A stretch of DNA of 54,201 nt from Alphaproteobacteria bacterium. GTDB taxonomy: Bacteria; Pseudomonadota; Alphaproteobacteria; SMXS01. Positions 24,235-33,494 of this stretch are shown piece by piece; within the stretch, counting starts at the first letter, position 1; every line of letters begins with the position of its first letter. Below the pieces are notes generated by a model. It searched no databases. It had not been told where the DNA came from and was given only the letters and a program-made list of their open reading frames with translations. The position numbers and the translations under genes were made by a program. Location: contig WGNW01000031.1 of NCBI GenBank assembly GCA_016124315.1, positions 1 to 54,201 on the forward strand, given 5' to 3'.

Positions 24235-25366
24235 GCACCAGCCAGGCGAAGAGTCGCAGCTGCTTGTCGACCACCTCGTCCCAGCTGAACACCGTCTCGG
24301 CCAGCATCCGGCCGCGCAGACCCGTCTCGATCAGGTCGTTCCCGCGGGGCAGCCATTCGGTGAGCTGCGCGGCGATGCCGGCGGGACTGGTGCCGACGCG
24401 CACCGCGGCTCCCGCGCGGAACCCCTCCGGCAGATTGCAGGCGGCGGTCATGAACACCGGCAGGCCCCAGGCCCAAGCCTCGAGCACCGCCATGGGCAGC
24501 CCCTCGCTGTAGGAGGGCAGGACGAAGGCCGCGGCGTCGCGCAGGGCCGCCTCCTTCTCCTCGCCGTAGAGCGCGCCGAGAAAACGCACCCGGTCTCCCA
24601 GGTTCAGCCTGGCGGCGAGCGCCCTGAGCGCCGCCTCGTGCCCGCCGTCGTCCCAGCCCGCGATGTCCAGGCGCCAGTCGGACGCCAGGCACGGCTGCTC
24701 GTCGCAGACCCGGCGCCAGGCCTGGAGCAGTTCGGAAAGCCCCTTCTTGGGATGGATGCGGCCGAGGAACAGGAGCCGGCGCGGCCCCTGCGCGGGCCGC
24801 CGCCCGAGCCGCCCGACATCGGGGATATCCACGCCGTTCGGAATGATCGCGATGGGGTTGCGCAGGCCGAAGGCGCGCATGGCGTCGGCCTCGGCCCGGC
24901 AGAGCGCATGAAGGGCGGACGCACCGGCCAGGTTCTCCCGCTCGAAGAGGCGGCCCGCCAGCCGCTTCCGCATCGCCGAATTGCCCAGCGCCCAGGGGTC
25001 GAGCATCCCTCTCGGCGCGATCACCAGGGGTCGCGCCGTCCTGCGGCGCCACCGGCGGGCCGCCAGGGACGGATAACCCCAGATCCCGTGAAGGTGCAGC
25101 ACGTCGGGCAGCGCCCGTTCGATGCCCTGCGCCATGCCGGGGGCGTAGCCGAACCGGGCCGGCCCCAGCGTCCTGTAGGCGGTCAGCTCCGCGACACGCC
25201 AGTCGCTCCGGGCGTCCGGCCAGCGGTCGTCCTCGACGCCGTGCACCGAGAGCCTCACACCCTTCTCCACCATGCGGTTCGCCGGCAGGCGGACGGACTG
25301 GTAGAGGCCGCCGGCCCGCGAGGAGAGCGAGCCGGTGACGATCGCCACCGAGGGGTCCTGGCTCAT
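24197..25366 (-). CDS. Glycosyltransferase family 4
   Basis: A 389-residue GT-B glycosyltransferase. VAIVTGSLSSRAGGLYQSVR opens the acceptor domain and VLHLHGIWGYPS is typical of this group. RRLLFLGRIHPKKGLSELL and SYSEGLPMAVLEAWAWGLPV (the E-x7-E motif) mark the donor domain. The ATG overlaps the upstream stop by four bases (ATGA), so coupling is likely. Specific linkage unknown. Confidence 0.9.
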   Translation of the reverse strand: MSQDPSVAIVTGSLSSRAGGLYQSVRLPANRMVEKGVRLSVHGVEDDRWPDARSDWRVAELTAYRTLGPARFGYAPGMAQGIERALPDVLHLHGIWGYPSLAARRWRRRTARPLVIAPRGMLDPWALGNSAMRKRLAGRLFERENLAGASALHALCRAEADAMRAFGLRNPIAIIPNGVDIPDVGRLGRRPAQGPRRLLFLGRIHPKKGLSELLQAWRRVCDEQPCLASDWRLDIAGWDDGGHEAALRALAARLNLGDRVRFLGALYGEEKEAALRDAAAFVLPSYSEGLPMAVLEAWAWGLPVFMTAACNLPEGFRAGAAVRVGTSPAGIAAQLTEWLPRGNDLIETGLRGRMLAETVFSWDEVVDKQLRLFAWLVHGGPAPEFVALV

Positions 25367-26574
25367 CGCGAGATCCAGCGCTTGGCCAGATTGAGGCGCC
25401 AGCGATCGCCGGGCGCCGGCCGGCGCCGGCGTGCGACCGCCTGCTGCGCGGCCGACCGAAGCCCGGCGCCGAAGCGCGACGGTCCCCAGTCGGCGATGAT
25501 GCCGCGGCTCGCCGCCCCCATGACGTCGAGGTGGGGAGAGTGGGCAAGGCCGGCGAGGGCCGCCCGGATCGCGTCGGTGCTGAACGGATCGAAGGCGTGC
25601 CCGTTCTCGCCGTCGCGGACCAGCACCTCGGCGCAGCCGCAGCGACGGGAGACCGCCACCGGCAGCCCGCTCGCCATCGCCTCGTTGACGACGAGCCCCC
25701 ACTGCTCGGTGGTGCTGGCGTGAACGAAGGCGCCGGCGGTGCCGTAGAAGGACGGCAGGTCGCCGTACTGGCAGAAGCCGGGCATGTGGACATGTCCCGC
25801 CAGCTGCAGCTCGGCGATTTCCGCCTCGAGCGCGGGCCTGAGGTCGCCGTCGCCGAGGATCACCAGCGGCCAGTCGGCGGCGTCCTCCGCGCGCCCCTCG
25901 CGGAAGGCCGCGTACGCCCGCAGGAGACGCGACAGGTTCTTTTTCTCGATGAACCGGTTGGAGGCGAGGAAGTAGCGGCCGCGGGCGCTCGCCGGCAGCA
26001 GCGCCGCGACGGCGTCCGGAAGGGCCGGCGCGGCGCGCACCCGCGCGGCCTCCCGCTCGAAATAGCCGTTGTCGACGGCGTTGTAGCCGAAAAAGATCGA
26101 CTCCGCGGGAAGGCCGAGCTCCTCCAGGTAGCCGGCATGGGAGCGGCTGGTGCCCAGGCCCGCGGAATAGTGGGCGACGACGCCCCGCTTGATGAACTCG
26201 CCCGCGGCGCGGCGGCGGAAGTCCCACCCGTTGGTCTCGGTCATGACGATCGCCGGCACGCCCGCCGCCGCCGCCCAGTCCGTGACCACGAGCGAGGCCA
26301 GCGACGACCAGCCGGGCACCGCGACCGCGTCGGGCCGCAGCGGCGCCAGTCTGTCGCGGACGGCGCGCCGGAGACGGTCGCCGCTCCGCCTGTCCTCGGC
26401 GGTCTCCGCCAGCACCACGTGGTCCAGTCCGCCCGGCACGCCGGAGCGTTCCCAAGCGTAGTCGGCGCTCCGGGCCGCCACCTCGACGGCGATAACGTCG
26501 CCGTGCTCGGCCGCGCCGCGCAGCCGCGCCAGGTGGTAGGGGCCGAAATTGTCGAACAGGATGGCGGTGCGCAT
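25363..26574 (-). CDS. Glycosyltransferase family 4
   Basis: A 403-residue GT-B enzyme. TAILFDNFGPYHLARL opens it and is followed by a long acceptor domain. FLASNRFIEKKNLSRLL starts the donor half, and HASTTEQWGLVVNEAMASGLPVAVS carries the E-x7-E motif. It begins 2 bases after the upstream acyltransferase stop. Sugar specificity cannot be read from the sequence. Confidence 0.9.
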   Translation of the reverse strand: MRTAILFDNFGPYHLARLRGAAEHGDVIAVEVAARSADYAWERSGVPGGLDHVVLAETAEDRRSGDRLRRAVRDRLAPLRPDAVAVPGWSSLASLVVTDWAAAAGVPAIVMTETNGWDFRRRAAGEFIKRGVVAHYSAGLGTSRSHAGYLEELGLPAESIFFGYNAVDNGYFEREAARVRAAPALPDAVAALLPASARGRYFLASNRFIEKKNLSRLLRAYAAFREGRAEDAADWPLVILGDGDLRPALEAEIAELQLAGHVHMPGFCQYGDLPSFYGTAGAFVHASTTEQWGLVVNEAMASGLPVAVSRRCGCAEVLVRDGENGHAFDPFSTDAIRAALAGLAHSPHLDVMGAASRGIIADWGPSRFGAGLRSAAQQAVARRRRPAPGDRWRLNLAKRWISR

Positions 26575-26576
26575 GG

Positions 26577-27122
26577 CTAGTCGAGTTCCTTCTTGACGAC
26601 GGCCGGCGCCCCGGCGATGAGCACGTTGGGCGGGAACTCGCCCCGCACGACGCTGTTGGCGCCGACGATGCTGCCCCGCCGGATATGGCTGCCGGGTCCG
26701 ATGTAGACGCCCCGCCCGATCCAGACGTTGTCCTCGATCATGATGGGCGCGACGTCGAAGCCCTGGCCGCGCACGCCGTGATCCGGATGGAAGCGATGCT
26801 CCTGATCGCGGATCGAGACCAGTTCCGCGATGGCGACGTTGTTGCCGATGACGATGCGCTCGCCGGCGACCAGGTGACAGAAGCTGTTGATGCTGCAGTG
26901 ATCCCCGATGGAAATGCTCGATGCCCGCCCGGTCTGCATGAAGACGCCGTATCCCATCATGTTGTGGCTGCCGATGGTCACGTTGGAGAACGGGCGCCCC
27001 AGCCGGATGGGGCCGAAGAATTGTGTGCCGGCCCCGATCCGCCGCACGTAGAGCGGGCATAGCACCCGGTAGTACGCCGCCCGCACTGTCGGCAGAAGAT
27101 TTGCCAGGTGCCCAAGGGACAA
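26577..27122 (-). CDS. Hexapeptide-repeat acyltransferase
   Basis: A roughly 181-residue left-handed beta-helix acyltransferase: repeats from about residue 40 (FSNVTIGSHNMMGYG) through IMIEDNVWIGRGVYIGPGS to VLIAGAPAVVKKEL. The likely acceptor is a repeat-unit sugar. The start is uncertain. TTG at 27122, two bases after the preceding stop, fits the crowded operon but lacks a clear ribosome-binding site; GTG at 27086 is the alternative. There is no ATG before the conserved region. Confidence 0.8.
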   Translation of the reverse strand: MSLGHLANLLPTVRAAYYRVLCPLYVRRIGAGTQFFGPIRLGRPFSNVTIGSHNMMGYGVFMQTGRASSISIGDHCSINSFCHLVAGERIVIGNNVAIAELVSIRDQEHRFHPDHGVRGQGFDVAPIMIEDNVWIGRGVYIGPGSHIRRGSIVGANSVVRGEFPPNVLIAGAPAVVKKELD

Positions 27123-27124
27123 GG

Positions 27125-28255
27125 CTACCGGCTGTCCAGCAGGACGCGGCCGGGCGGCGGCGGAACGGGCGCTGCCGGCCCGAGCAACTGCGCATAGGCC
27201 GCCCCCATCCGCCGTTCCATGGCGTCCATGGAAAACTCCGAGCGGACCGTGGCGGCGCCGCGCGCCAGCGCCGTGCCGAGGCCATCCCCATCGTTCTTCA
27301 GCGTCAGGATCAGGGAAGCCAGCGCGTCCGGATCGTCCACGGCCACCAGGTAGCCGCCGTCGAGCTTGCCGAGCAGCTCGGCCCCGCCGGAAGCATTGCG
27401 ATAGCCGATCACGGCGACGCCGTGGGCGATCGCCTCCAGGACCACGAGGCCGAACGGTTCGCGCACCGAGAGCATGGCGAGGACGTCGAGTTCCCGCCAG
27501 ACCTCTTCCATGTCGGCCACGAACCCCCGGAAGTCGACCTTTCCGTCCAGGCCCAGCGCCTCGGCATAGGTTCGCGCCTCGTCCAGTTCGGCGCCCTGGC
27601 CGTAGACCGCGAAGCGGACGTCGGTCCGATCGCGAAAGCGCGCGGCGCAGTCGATGAACTCGAAGATGCCCTTTTCCCGCACGACGCGCCCGACGAAGCC
27701 GATCCGGAACGGACCGCGGCCGTTGCGGCCTGGGGGCGGGCCGGCCGGCATCTGGCGAATGCCGTTGTAGGCAACCGGCATCCGGTCGGGGCTCGCCATC
27801 CCGCAGGCGACCGCCGACGCCTTGACGGACTCCGAGATGGCCACGAAGCCGTGCGCGAAACGCGCCTGAAGCCAGTTGCCGCAACTCTTGCGCAGGGAGA
27901 CGCGGGAGTCCGGATAGACGTGGAGGTGCGCCAGCCACCGGGTCGGACAGGCCAGCGCCAGGACGAGCGAAGCCCATAGCGGCTCGCAATGACTCTGCAC
28001 CACGACCTCCGGATCGCGCGCGAGGCGGGCAAGCCGGCGCACCGCCGACGGGCGGCTGGGCCCGAGCTGCACGACGGACAATCCCGCATCGCGAGCCATG
28101 TCCGTCGCCTGCGCGGCGCGGTTGGTCAGGGCGATGCTCACATGCCAGCCTCGTTCCCGCTGGGCCTGCGCCAGCGCCATCACGACCACTTGCAGCCCGC
28201 CGAACGGCGCCGCCGGGAGCACATGGAGGATGCGCGCTCCGCTAGGCTTCCGCAT
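27125..28255 (-). CDS. Glycosyltransferase family 4
   Basis: A 376-residue GT-B enzyme starting ARILHVLPAAPFGGLQ. The donor domain begins FRIGFVGRVVREKGIFEFI, and the E-x7-E motif is in REPFGLVVLEAIAHGVAVI. The start at 28255 overlaps the end of the upstream glycosyltransferase by 14 bases. The C-terminus has a proline-rich tail. Function within the exopolysaccharide repeat is inferred from context only. Confidence 0.9.
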   Translation of the reverse strand: MRKPSGARILHVLPAAPFGGLQVVVMALAQAQRERGWHVSIALTNRAAQATDMARDAGLSVVQLGPSRPSAVRRLARLARDPEVVVQSHCEPLWASLVLALACPTRWLAHLHVYPDSRVSLRKSCGNWLQARFAHGFVAISESVKASAVACGMASPDRMPVAYNGIRQMPAGPPPGRNGRGPFRIGFVGRVVREKGIFEFIDCAARFRDRTDVRFAVYGQGAELDEARTYAEALGLDGKVDFRGFVADMEEVWRELDVLAMLSVREPFGLVVLEAIAHGVAVIGYRNASGGAELLGKLDGGYLVAVDDPDALASLILTLKNDGDGLGTALARGAATVRSEFSMDAMERRMGAAYAQLLGPAAPVPPPPGRVLLDSR

Positions 28256-29435
28256 GCACCTTCCTGAGCGCGCCGACGAAGGTTTCGCACCACCGAACGT
28301 CGTCGTAGAGGCCGGCTTCCTTCCGGGCATGCGCCGACATGGCCGCCCGCATATCCCGGTCGGAGACGATCCGCAGGATGGCGTCGGCCAGCCCCTGCGG
28401 ATCCCGCTCGGCAACCACGATGCCGCTCCTGCCCTCGGTGAAGGCCACGCCCGCCGAGCGCGTCGTGACAACGGGCAGACCGGCGGCCATGGCCTCCAGC
28501 ACCACCCCCGCCGAGCCCTCGGCCAGGGTGGGAAAGGCGAACAGGTCGGCCCGGGCGAACTCGCGCGCCATCTCGTCGCGGGACAGGTGGCCGAGCACGC
28601 GGACGTTGCCGCCCTCCAGCCGGCGGCGCGCCGGCTCGGACACGCCGCCGGCGACGACGATCTCGATGCTGGGTTCGGAGCCGGCCAGCAGGTCGGCCGC
28701 CTGCTTGAGATATTGCGGCCCCTTGCGCAGCTGCACCGAACCGGCGAACAGCACCCTGCCGGCGACCGGGCGACCCTCGCCGGGAAACCGGACGCTCGAT
28801 CCGTACGGCACCAGGACGCACTTCGCGGCGAGGCGGGAATCGTATCCGGCCACGTCGTCCGCCACCGACTGGGCGGGGCAGAACAGCGCGTCCGACTGCT
28901 CGAACATGCTCCAGGTGTGGGCGTCGTAGGCGGCCACCTGGGCGTCGGGGATGGCGGCCTCGCCCCATTCGGGAAACCGGGCGGCCTCCTCGTTCACGAT
29001 GCGGTGGGTGCTGGGCATGATGAAGACGTCCGAGACGACCTTTGTGCCGCTGCCGAACTGCCGCCGCAGCGCGGCACCGCCGGCGAAATACTGGGTGTAG
29101 ACGATGTCGCTCGCCTCGCGGTCCGTCTGCCGGATGGACCAGCGCGGGGTCCTGCCGCCCTGACCGCTCCAGGTCTCCCGAAGCACATCCGCCAGCGGAC
29201 GGCGGTCGCTGATCACCTTGGCCGCCGGCAGTTCGGCGACCATCCGGCGACGGAGCTTGCTGGCGAGCGGACCCGGCGGAAGCGCGGCGACGCAACGGGC
29301 GGCGATCGAATCCTCCGCCAGGGCGAAGTCGGTGTAGAGCCGCCGCAGCATGCCCTGGCGCTGCAGGAACCGGGCCAGGGCGAAGTTGTGCCTGGCGCCC
29401 GGCTGGACGACGGTGACCTGCGGCGAGTCGGTCAT
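28242..29435 (-). CDS. Glycosyltransferase family 4
   Basis: A 397-residue GT-B enzyme opening VTVVQPGARHNFALARFL. The donor half begins GRVLFAGSVQLRKGPQYLK, and FPTLAEGSAGVVLEAMAAGLPVV holds the E-x7-E motif. The ATG overlaps the stop of the membrane polymerase-like gene by four bases (ATGA). Specificity unknown. Confidence 0.9.
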   Translation of the reverse strand: MTDSPQVTVVQPGARHNFALARFLQRQGMLRRLYTDFALAEDSIAARCVAALPPGPLASKLRRRMVAELPAAKVISDRRPLADVLRETWSGQGGRTPRWSIRQTDREASDIVYTQYFAGGAALRRQFGSGTKVVSDVFIMPSTHRIVNEEAARFPEWGEAAIPDAQVAAYDAHTWSMFEQSDALFCPAQSVADDVAGYDSRLAAKCVLVPYGSSVRFPGEGRPVAGRVLFAGSVQLRKGPQYLKQAADLLAGSEPSIEIVVAGGVSEPARRRLEGGNVRVLGHLSRDEMAREFARADLFAFPTLAEGSAGVVLEAMAAGLPVVTTRSAGVAFTEGRSGIVVAERDPQGLADAILRIVSDRDMRAAMSAHARKEAGLYDDVRWCETFVGALRKVHAEA

Positions 29436-30739
29436 TGCCCCGCCGACGCCAGTTCGCCCCCTCCGCCCGCGGCGCGTCGCCTGCCGCGTACGGTGGCACG
29501 GGTGCCGCGGGAGGCGACATAGAACGGGAGCCAGGTCACCAGGATGACGAAGGGCAGCGTCGCCACGAAGCGGGCGACCGACTCGGTCATGGCGATGAGG
29601 CCGTCGTTCAGCAGGATGATGTAGAAGAACTGGCAGCGGATGTCGCCCGCCATCGCGCCGGTCCACAATCGGCCGAAGCCATAGGCTATGGCGAAGAAGC
29701 AGAAGACGCCGAAGACCCAGAAGGAGCGGAAGCTGTCGGAGAAGCCGGTCCGGGTGGCGCCGTGGGACGAGAAGTACTGGTCCTTGAACGACTCGTCGAA
29801 CTTCAGGCCGTTCTTGAACTTGTCGCCGAGGATAAAGGCCGGCACGTACTGCTGCACCAGGCGGTTCCAGATGGACGCGAACGGCCGGTAGCCGCCCGTC
29901 TTTTCCGTGTAGTAGATGTCCACGGCACCGCTGGACACCTCCGGCGCCCGCTTCAGGTTGAGCACGGAGAAGTTCTCGGTCGCGGCCCCCTCCACCAGCG
30001 CGTCGACAACGGAGACGTTGTGCACTTTGACGTATTCGCGCAGGTCGCCGATCTGATGGATCAGGATGATGCCGAGTATGGCGCCCGCGGCGATGACGGC
30101 CCGGGACGGCGTCTTGCCGCGGACGAAGAACCTGCCGAGCAGGAAGATGATGGCGATCTCGAACGCGGAGCTGCGCTTCACCGCGAACAGGACCACGGGG
30201 ATGAAGATCACCAGGGCGCCGATGGCCAGGAACATCATGCGCTTGTGCCCGGTCCGCATATAGACGAGCCAGGCGAGCGCCATGCCGTAGACGAGGGCCT
30301 GTGACAGCAGGGCGTAGAGGGCGGTGACGCCCGTCCACTCGGTGCCGAGGTCGTCCGCCGCGGCGCTGCGGCCCATCGCCAGGAAGGCGGCGGTGCCGAA
30401 GACGATCAATACCAGGCAGCCCAGGCTCAGGCGGTCGAGATCGAAGCGGTCAAGCGAGGAATAGCGCGCGCTACCGGGGCGCGCCTCGCCGACCCGGCGG
30501 CCCGTGCTGAAGCCGATCACGGTCATCAGCACGCAGCCCAGCATGTAGAGCCAGACGAAGGAGAGGTCGAGATTGCCCAGGATGTGCAGCCGCTCCACCG
30601 CCGAAGCCTGGGGCACCAGCCAGCCCGCCACCAGGAAGCCGACGACGATCGGATACTGGAAAACCGTGCGCGGCTTGGCGATAGCCACACCGATCAGCAC
30701 GAGACCTGTGAGAAGCAGCAGGAGAAGAGCGAAGGACAT
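29432..30739 (-). CDS. Polytopic membrane protein, probable repeat-unit polymerase (Wzy-like)
   Basis: A 435-residue protein with roughly ten hydrophobic helices and a large periplasmic loop between about 220 and 330 (containing IHQIGDLREYV and FILGDKFKNGLKFDE). This layout, and its place among glycosyltransferases and a Wzx-like flippase, suggests an oligosaccharide repeat-unit polymerase. Sequence similarity among Wzy proteins is weak, so this is mainly topological. The ATG at 30739 has GGAAGG before it; a TTG two codons earlier is possible. It overlaps the next gene by ATGA. Confidence 0.7.
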   Translation of the reverse strand: MSFALLLLLLTGLVLIGVAIAKPRTVFQYPIVVGFLVAGWLVPQASAVERLHILGNLDLSFVWLYMLGCVLMTVIGFSTGRRVGEARPGSARYSSLDRFDLDRLSLGCLVLIVFGTAAFLAMGRSAAADDLGTEWTGVTALYALLSQALVYGMALAWLVYMRTGHKRMMFLAIGALVIFIPVVLFAVKRSSAFEIAIIFLLGRFFVRGKTPSRAVIAAGAILGIILIHQIGDLREYVKVHNVSVVDALVEGAATENFSVLNLKRAPEVSSGAVDIYYTEKTGGYRPFASIWNRLVQQYVPAFILGDKFKNGLKFDESFKDQYFSSHGATRTGFSDSFRSFWVFGVFCFFAIAYGFGRLWTGAMAGDIRCQFFYIILLNDGLIAMTESVARFVATLPFVILVTWLPFYVASRGTRATVRGRRRAAGGGGELASAGQ

Positions 30740-30779
30740 GGTCAACCCTTCCGGCGCAGTGGACGAGGCTCGCGGGACA

Positions 30780-31580
30780 TCACGACGGACGGCCCCGCAT
30801 CAGGTCGCGGCGAACCGCGACGAAATTGGACTGGATGAAATTCTCTTCCGTGAAGCGGTACGGGAAGAACTCGATGCGGTTCGGCAGCAGCCGACCGATC
30901 TCGTATCGGCCTTCCAGCAGGCCGAAATAATCCCGCAGGAAGGTGCGCGAGTAGATGGACATGTAGTTGTACTCGAACTGCACCACGTCGATGCGCCCCT
31001 GCTCGAGCAGCGGCGCGAAGCCTTTCAGGACCTTCAGGTCGTGGCCCTCGGTATCGACCTTCAGGAGTAGGATCCGGTCGATGCCGCGCTCCTCGCAGAA
31101 GCCGGCGCCGGTGCGCGTCCGCACTTCGAGGATCTCGCCGTCGCCGGCGCCGACCGTCTCCAGCGACGCGACGTCGGAAGAGGCTGCCGCGTAGCTGATG
31201 CGGGACGTCCCGTCCCGGTCGGACAGCGCGAGCTGGGAGACAACCGCCGTCGTGCCGTCCAGGGCTCCTTCCAGCTCGCGGCAGGTTGCGGCGACGGGTT
31301 CGAAGGCGAACAGCCTGGCGTCAGGGGCGGCCTGGAGAACCTTTGCGGACCACTCCCCCCTGTTCGCGCCCACGTCGAAATAGACATCGTTCCGTTCGCC
31401 GTAACGGCTTGCCACGTGGCCGATGAGCCACGCCTCGCCGTTGGTCCGGATGTCCACGTTGGCGTTGTACCAGCCCAGCATGTAGCGCCGGGCGAACTTG
31501 AAGATCGGTCCGCTCAGGGGCGACCGGTGGCTGGCGTGCCGCCACAGCATCTGGATCATCTGCTCGCGCATCGCCGCCAT
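30780..31580 (-). CDS. FkbM-family methyltransferase
   Basis: A 266-residue SAM-dependent methyltransferase. Motif I is VYFDVGANRGEWSAK, FAFEPVAATCRELE follows, and LLKVDTEGHDLKVLKG is the FkbM signature. It probably O-methylates a sugar of the polysaccharide. It starts 4 bases after the preceding glycosyltransferase stop. A second FkbM protein is encoded two genes upstream. Confidence 0.9.
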   Translation of the reverse strand: MAAMREQMIQMLWRHASHRSPLSGPIFKFARRYMLGWYNANVDIRTNGEAWLIGHVASRYGERNDVYFDVGANRGEWSAKVLQAAPDARLFAFEPVAATCRELEGALDGTTAVVSQLALSDRDGTSRISYAAASSDVASLETVGAGDGEILEVRTRTGAGFCEERGIDRILLLKVDTEGHDLKVLKGFAPLLEQGRIDVVQFEYNYMSIYSRTFLRDYFGLLEGRYEIGRLLPNRIEFFPYRFTEENFIQSNFVAVRRDLMRGRPS

Positions 31581-31584
31581 GCCG

Positions 31585-32634
31585 CTAGAGGCACCCCGCC
31601 AGAACGCGAACCCGGTCGTCCCAGGTTTCCATCACCGGCCGCCGGCCCCGTTCCGCGCGCTCGGCCGCCGCGCCCGCGGCAGCGCCTGCCGTCTCCGCGT
31701 CCGCGACGATCAGATCGCCGCGTTCCGCGATCTGGGCACAGTGGGGCGTCGCGATGATCGGATGTCCGACGGCCAGATGGTCGTAGAGACGCATGGGCGA
31801 GCAGAAATGATTGAGCGGCGTGGCCCGGTAGGGAATCACGGCCACGTCGAGCGCCGCCATCCAGCGGTGGATCGCCTCATGGGGCTGCCTGCCGAACGCC
31901 TTGACCTTGGGGCGGGACAGCAGGCGCTCCAGCGCCGGCCGCTGCTCGACGACTCCCTCCAGCGGCCCGACCAGCACCAGCGAGCCGAGCGCAGGCTCCT
32001 GGGCGAGCCGGTCGAGGAAGCCGATGTCGATGCGGTCGTTGAACATCCCGACGGCCCCGAAGGCGGGCCGGGCGAGGCCGGCCAGGAGGTCGCGCCCATC
32101 GTCGCCGGTTGCCGCGAACCGCGGCTCGGTCGCGTTGGGCGAGACCAGCGTGGCGTCGGGATCGAGACCGTATTCCTCCACCGCGCGGCGCCGCAGCGCC
32201 TCGCTGACGAAGACGGAGCGGTAGGCCAGCCGGCACAGCTCCCGCTCCTGCGCCACCATGCCCGCGCCGCCCCATCCCGCGTAGCTCCGGTAGTCGTCCG
32301 AGCAGTAGTAGACGATCCGGGTGTCCCTTCCGAGGGAGCGGGCCAGCGGCAGATAGTGGGGCGAGGTGAAGAAGGCCGCATCCAGGCCCTGGCCGCGGGA
32401 CGCGGCGCGGCGTTCCGCCCTGGCCTTCAGATAGGGAAAGCTGGCCCAGGAGAGCCGGCCGGCCCAGCCCGGCGGCATCCAGACCGGCATGTCCTCTTCC
32501 CGGCGGTCCGGCGACGCGGCCCGGCTCATGCCGCGCGAGCGGGGCGAGACGATGACCGTGTCGCCCCGGCGGCGCGCCAGCGCCTCGGCGTATTTGCGCC
32601 GCCACACCGTGTTGCCGTCGAAGAAGAAGATCAT
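31585..32634 (-). CDS. Glycosyltransferase (GT-B, GT4/GT1-like)
   Basis: A 349-residue protein. MIFFFDGNTVWRRKYAEAL opens it, and YYCSDDYRSYAGWG plus VFVSEALRRRAVEEYG resemble the sugar-transferase group that lacks a strong acceptor motif. The donor half has VGMFNDRIDIGFLDRLA and YRATPLNHFCSPMRLYDHLAVGHPII, where the usual E-x7-E is replaced by N-x-F-C-S-P-M-R-L-Y-D. The ATG overlaps the upstream stop (ATGA). Confidence 0.83.
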   Translation of the reverse strand: MIFFFDGNTVWRRKYAEALARRRGDTVIVSPRSRGMSRAASPDRREEDMPVWMPPGWAGRLSWASFPYLKARAERRAASRGQGLDAAFFTSPHYLPLARSLGRDTRIVYYCSDDYRSYAGWGGAGMVAQERELCRLAYRSVFVSEALRRRAVEEYGLDPDATLVSPNATEPRFAATGDDGRDLLAGLARPAFGAVGMFNDRIDIGFLDRLAQEPALGSLVLVGPLEGVVEQRPALERLLSRPKVKAFGRQPHEAIHRWMAALDVAVIPYRATPLNHFCSPMRLYDHLAVGHPIIATPHCAQIAERGDLIVADAETAGAAAGAAAERAERGRRPVMETWDDRVRVLAGCL

Positions 32635-33494
32635 GCGGATTCGTCGACCAGCGCGCGGGCCGCCGCCTCGGGCGCGACCGCGACGAGGTTCTTCAGGACG
32701 TAGTCCGGCTCGCCCGGTGAAACCCGCCGGATCCGGCCTTCCTCCCCGATCTCGTGCAGGCCGTACCCGGCATCGAGCAGCCTGCGCAGCGGGGCGGACA
32801 CCTGCAGCCCCGCCCGGCGGATGAGCGCCGGACAGTGCTCGAAATAGACGACCCGCACGCCTTTCCGGCCGAACAGATCCTTCGCGCCCTCGAACACGAG
32901 TTCCTCGAATCCCTCCACGTCCACCTTCAGCAAGTCGATCTCGAACGGGACGAGGCCCGCGGCGACGGCGGCGTCGAGCGTGGTGCACGGCACGACGATG
33001 GTGTTCGCCGATGCCGAGGTGGCCAGGGACTGGGTGGCTCGGGACCGCGGGTCGGAGGCGAAGGCCACCTGCGCGACCTCGCGGCCAACCGCGCAGTTGA
33101 ACGGCTGGATGGCGCCGTTGCCGTTCAGGGCGATGTTGTAGACCTGGCTCCGGTAGGTGTAGGGGTCCGGCTCGAACGCGGCGATCCGGATGCGCTCGTT
33201 GAGGCTGGACAGATAGAGGCTCCAGGCCCCGATATTGGCGCCCACGTCGACGCAGGTGCGGATGCGGGGAGCGATGCGATCGATGAAGGCGCGTTCGGCC
33301 GCGTCCAGCATGGCCGGAAACGAATGGTATTCGCTGAAGCTGCAGAACCCGGAGATCTTGATGCCCTGATAGTGCCGTACGGGGCTCGACCGGTAGGGCC
33401 GCTGCATCATCCAGGCGGCGTATTCAGGGATGAGCTGCGGGTTGCGGAGCAGGGTCCGGATCTTGCGCAGGGGATCGCGCGGCACCGCCATCAT
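32631..33494 (-). CDS. FkbM-family methyltransferase
   Basis: A 287-residue SAM-dependent methyltransferase with motif I in TCVDVGANIGAWSLYL, AAFEPDPYTYRSQVYN, and DLLKVDVEGFEELVFEGA. The N-terminal 70 residues are unlike the other FkbM copy, so the two probably methylate different positions or sugars. The ATG overlaps the sulfotransferase stop (ATGA). Confidence 0.9.
   Translation of the reverse strand: MMAVPRDPLRKIRTLLRNPQLIPEYAAWMMQRPYRSSPVRHYQGIKISGFCSFSEYHSFPAMLDAAERAFIDRIAPRIRTCVDVGANIGAWSLYLSSLNERIRIAAFEPDPYTYRSQVYNIALNGNGAIQPFNCAVGREVAQVAFASDPRSRATQSLATSASANTIVVPCTTLDAAVAAGLVPFEIDLLKVDVEGFEELVFEGAKDLFGRKGVRVVYFEHCPALIRRAGLQVSAPLRRLLDAGYGLHEIGEEGRIRRVSPGEPDYVLKNLVAVAPEAAARALVDESA

Noticed and set aside
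25367..26455. Long upstream extension of the glycosyltransferase that ends at 24197
   Set aside because: It reads through the neighbouring glycosyltransferase gene in the wrong frame; the ATG in the ATGA overlap is the natural start.
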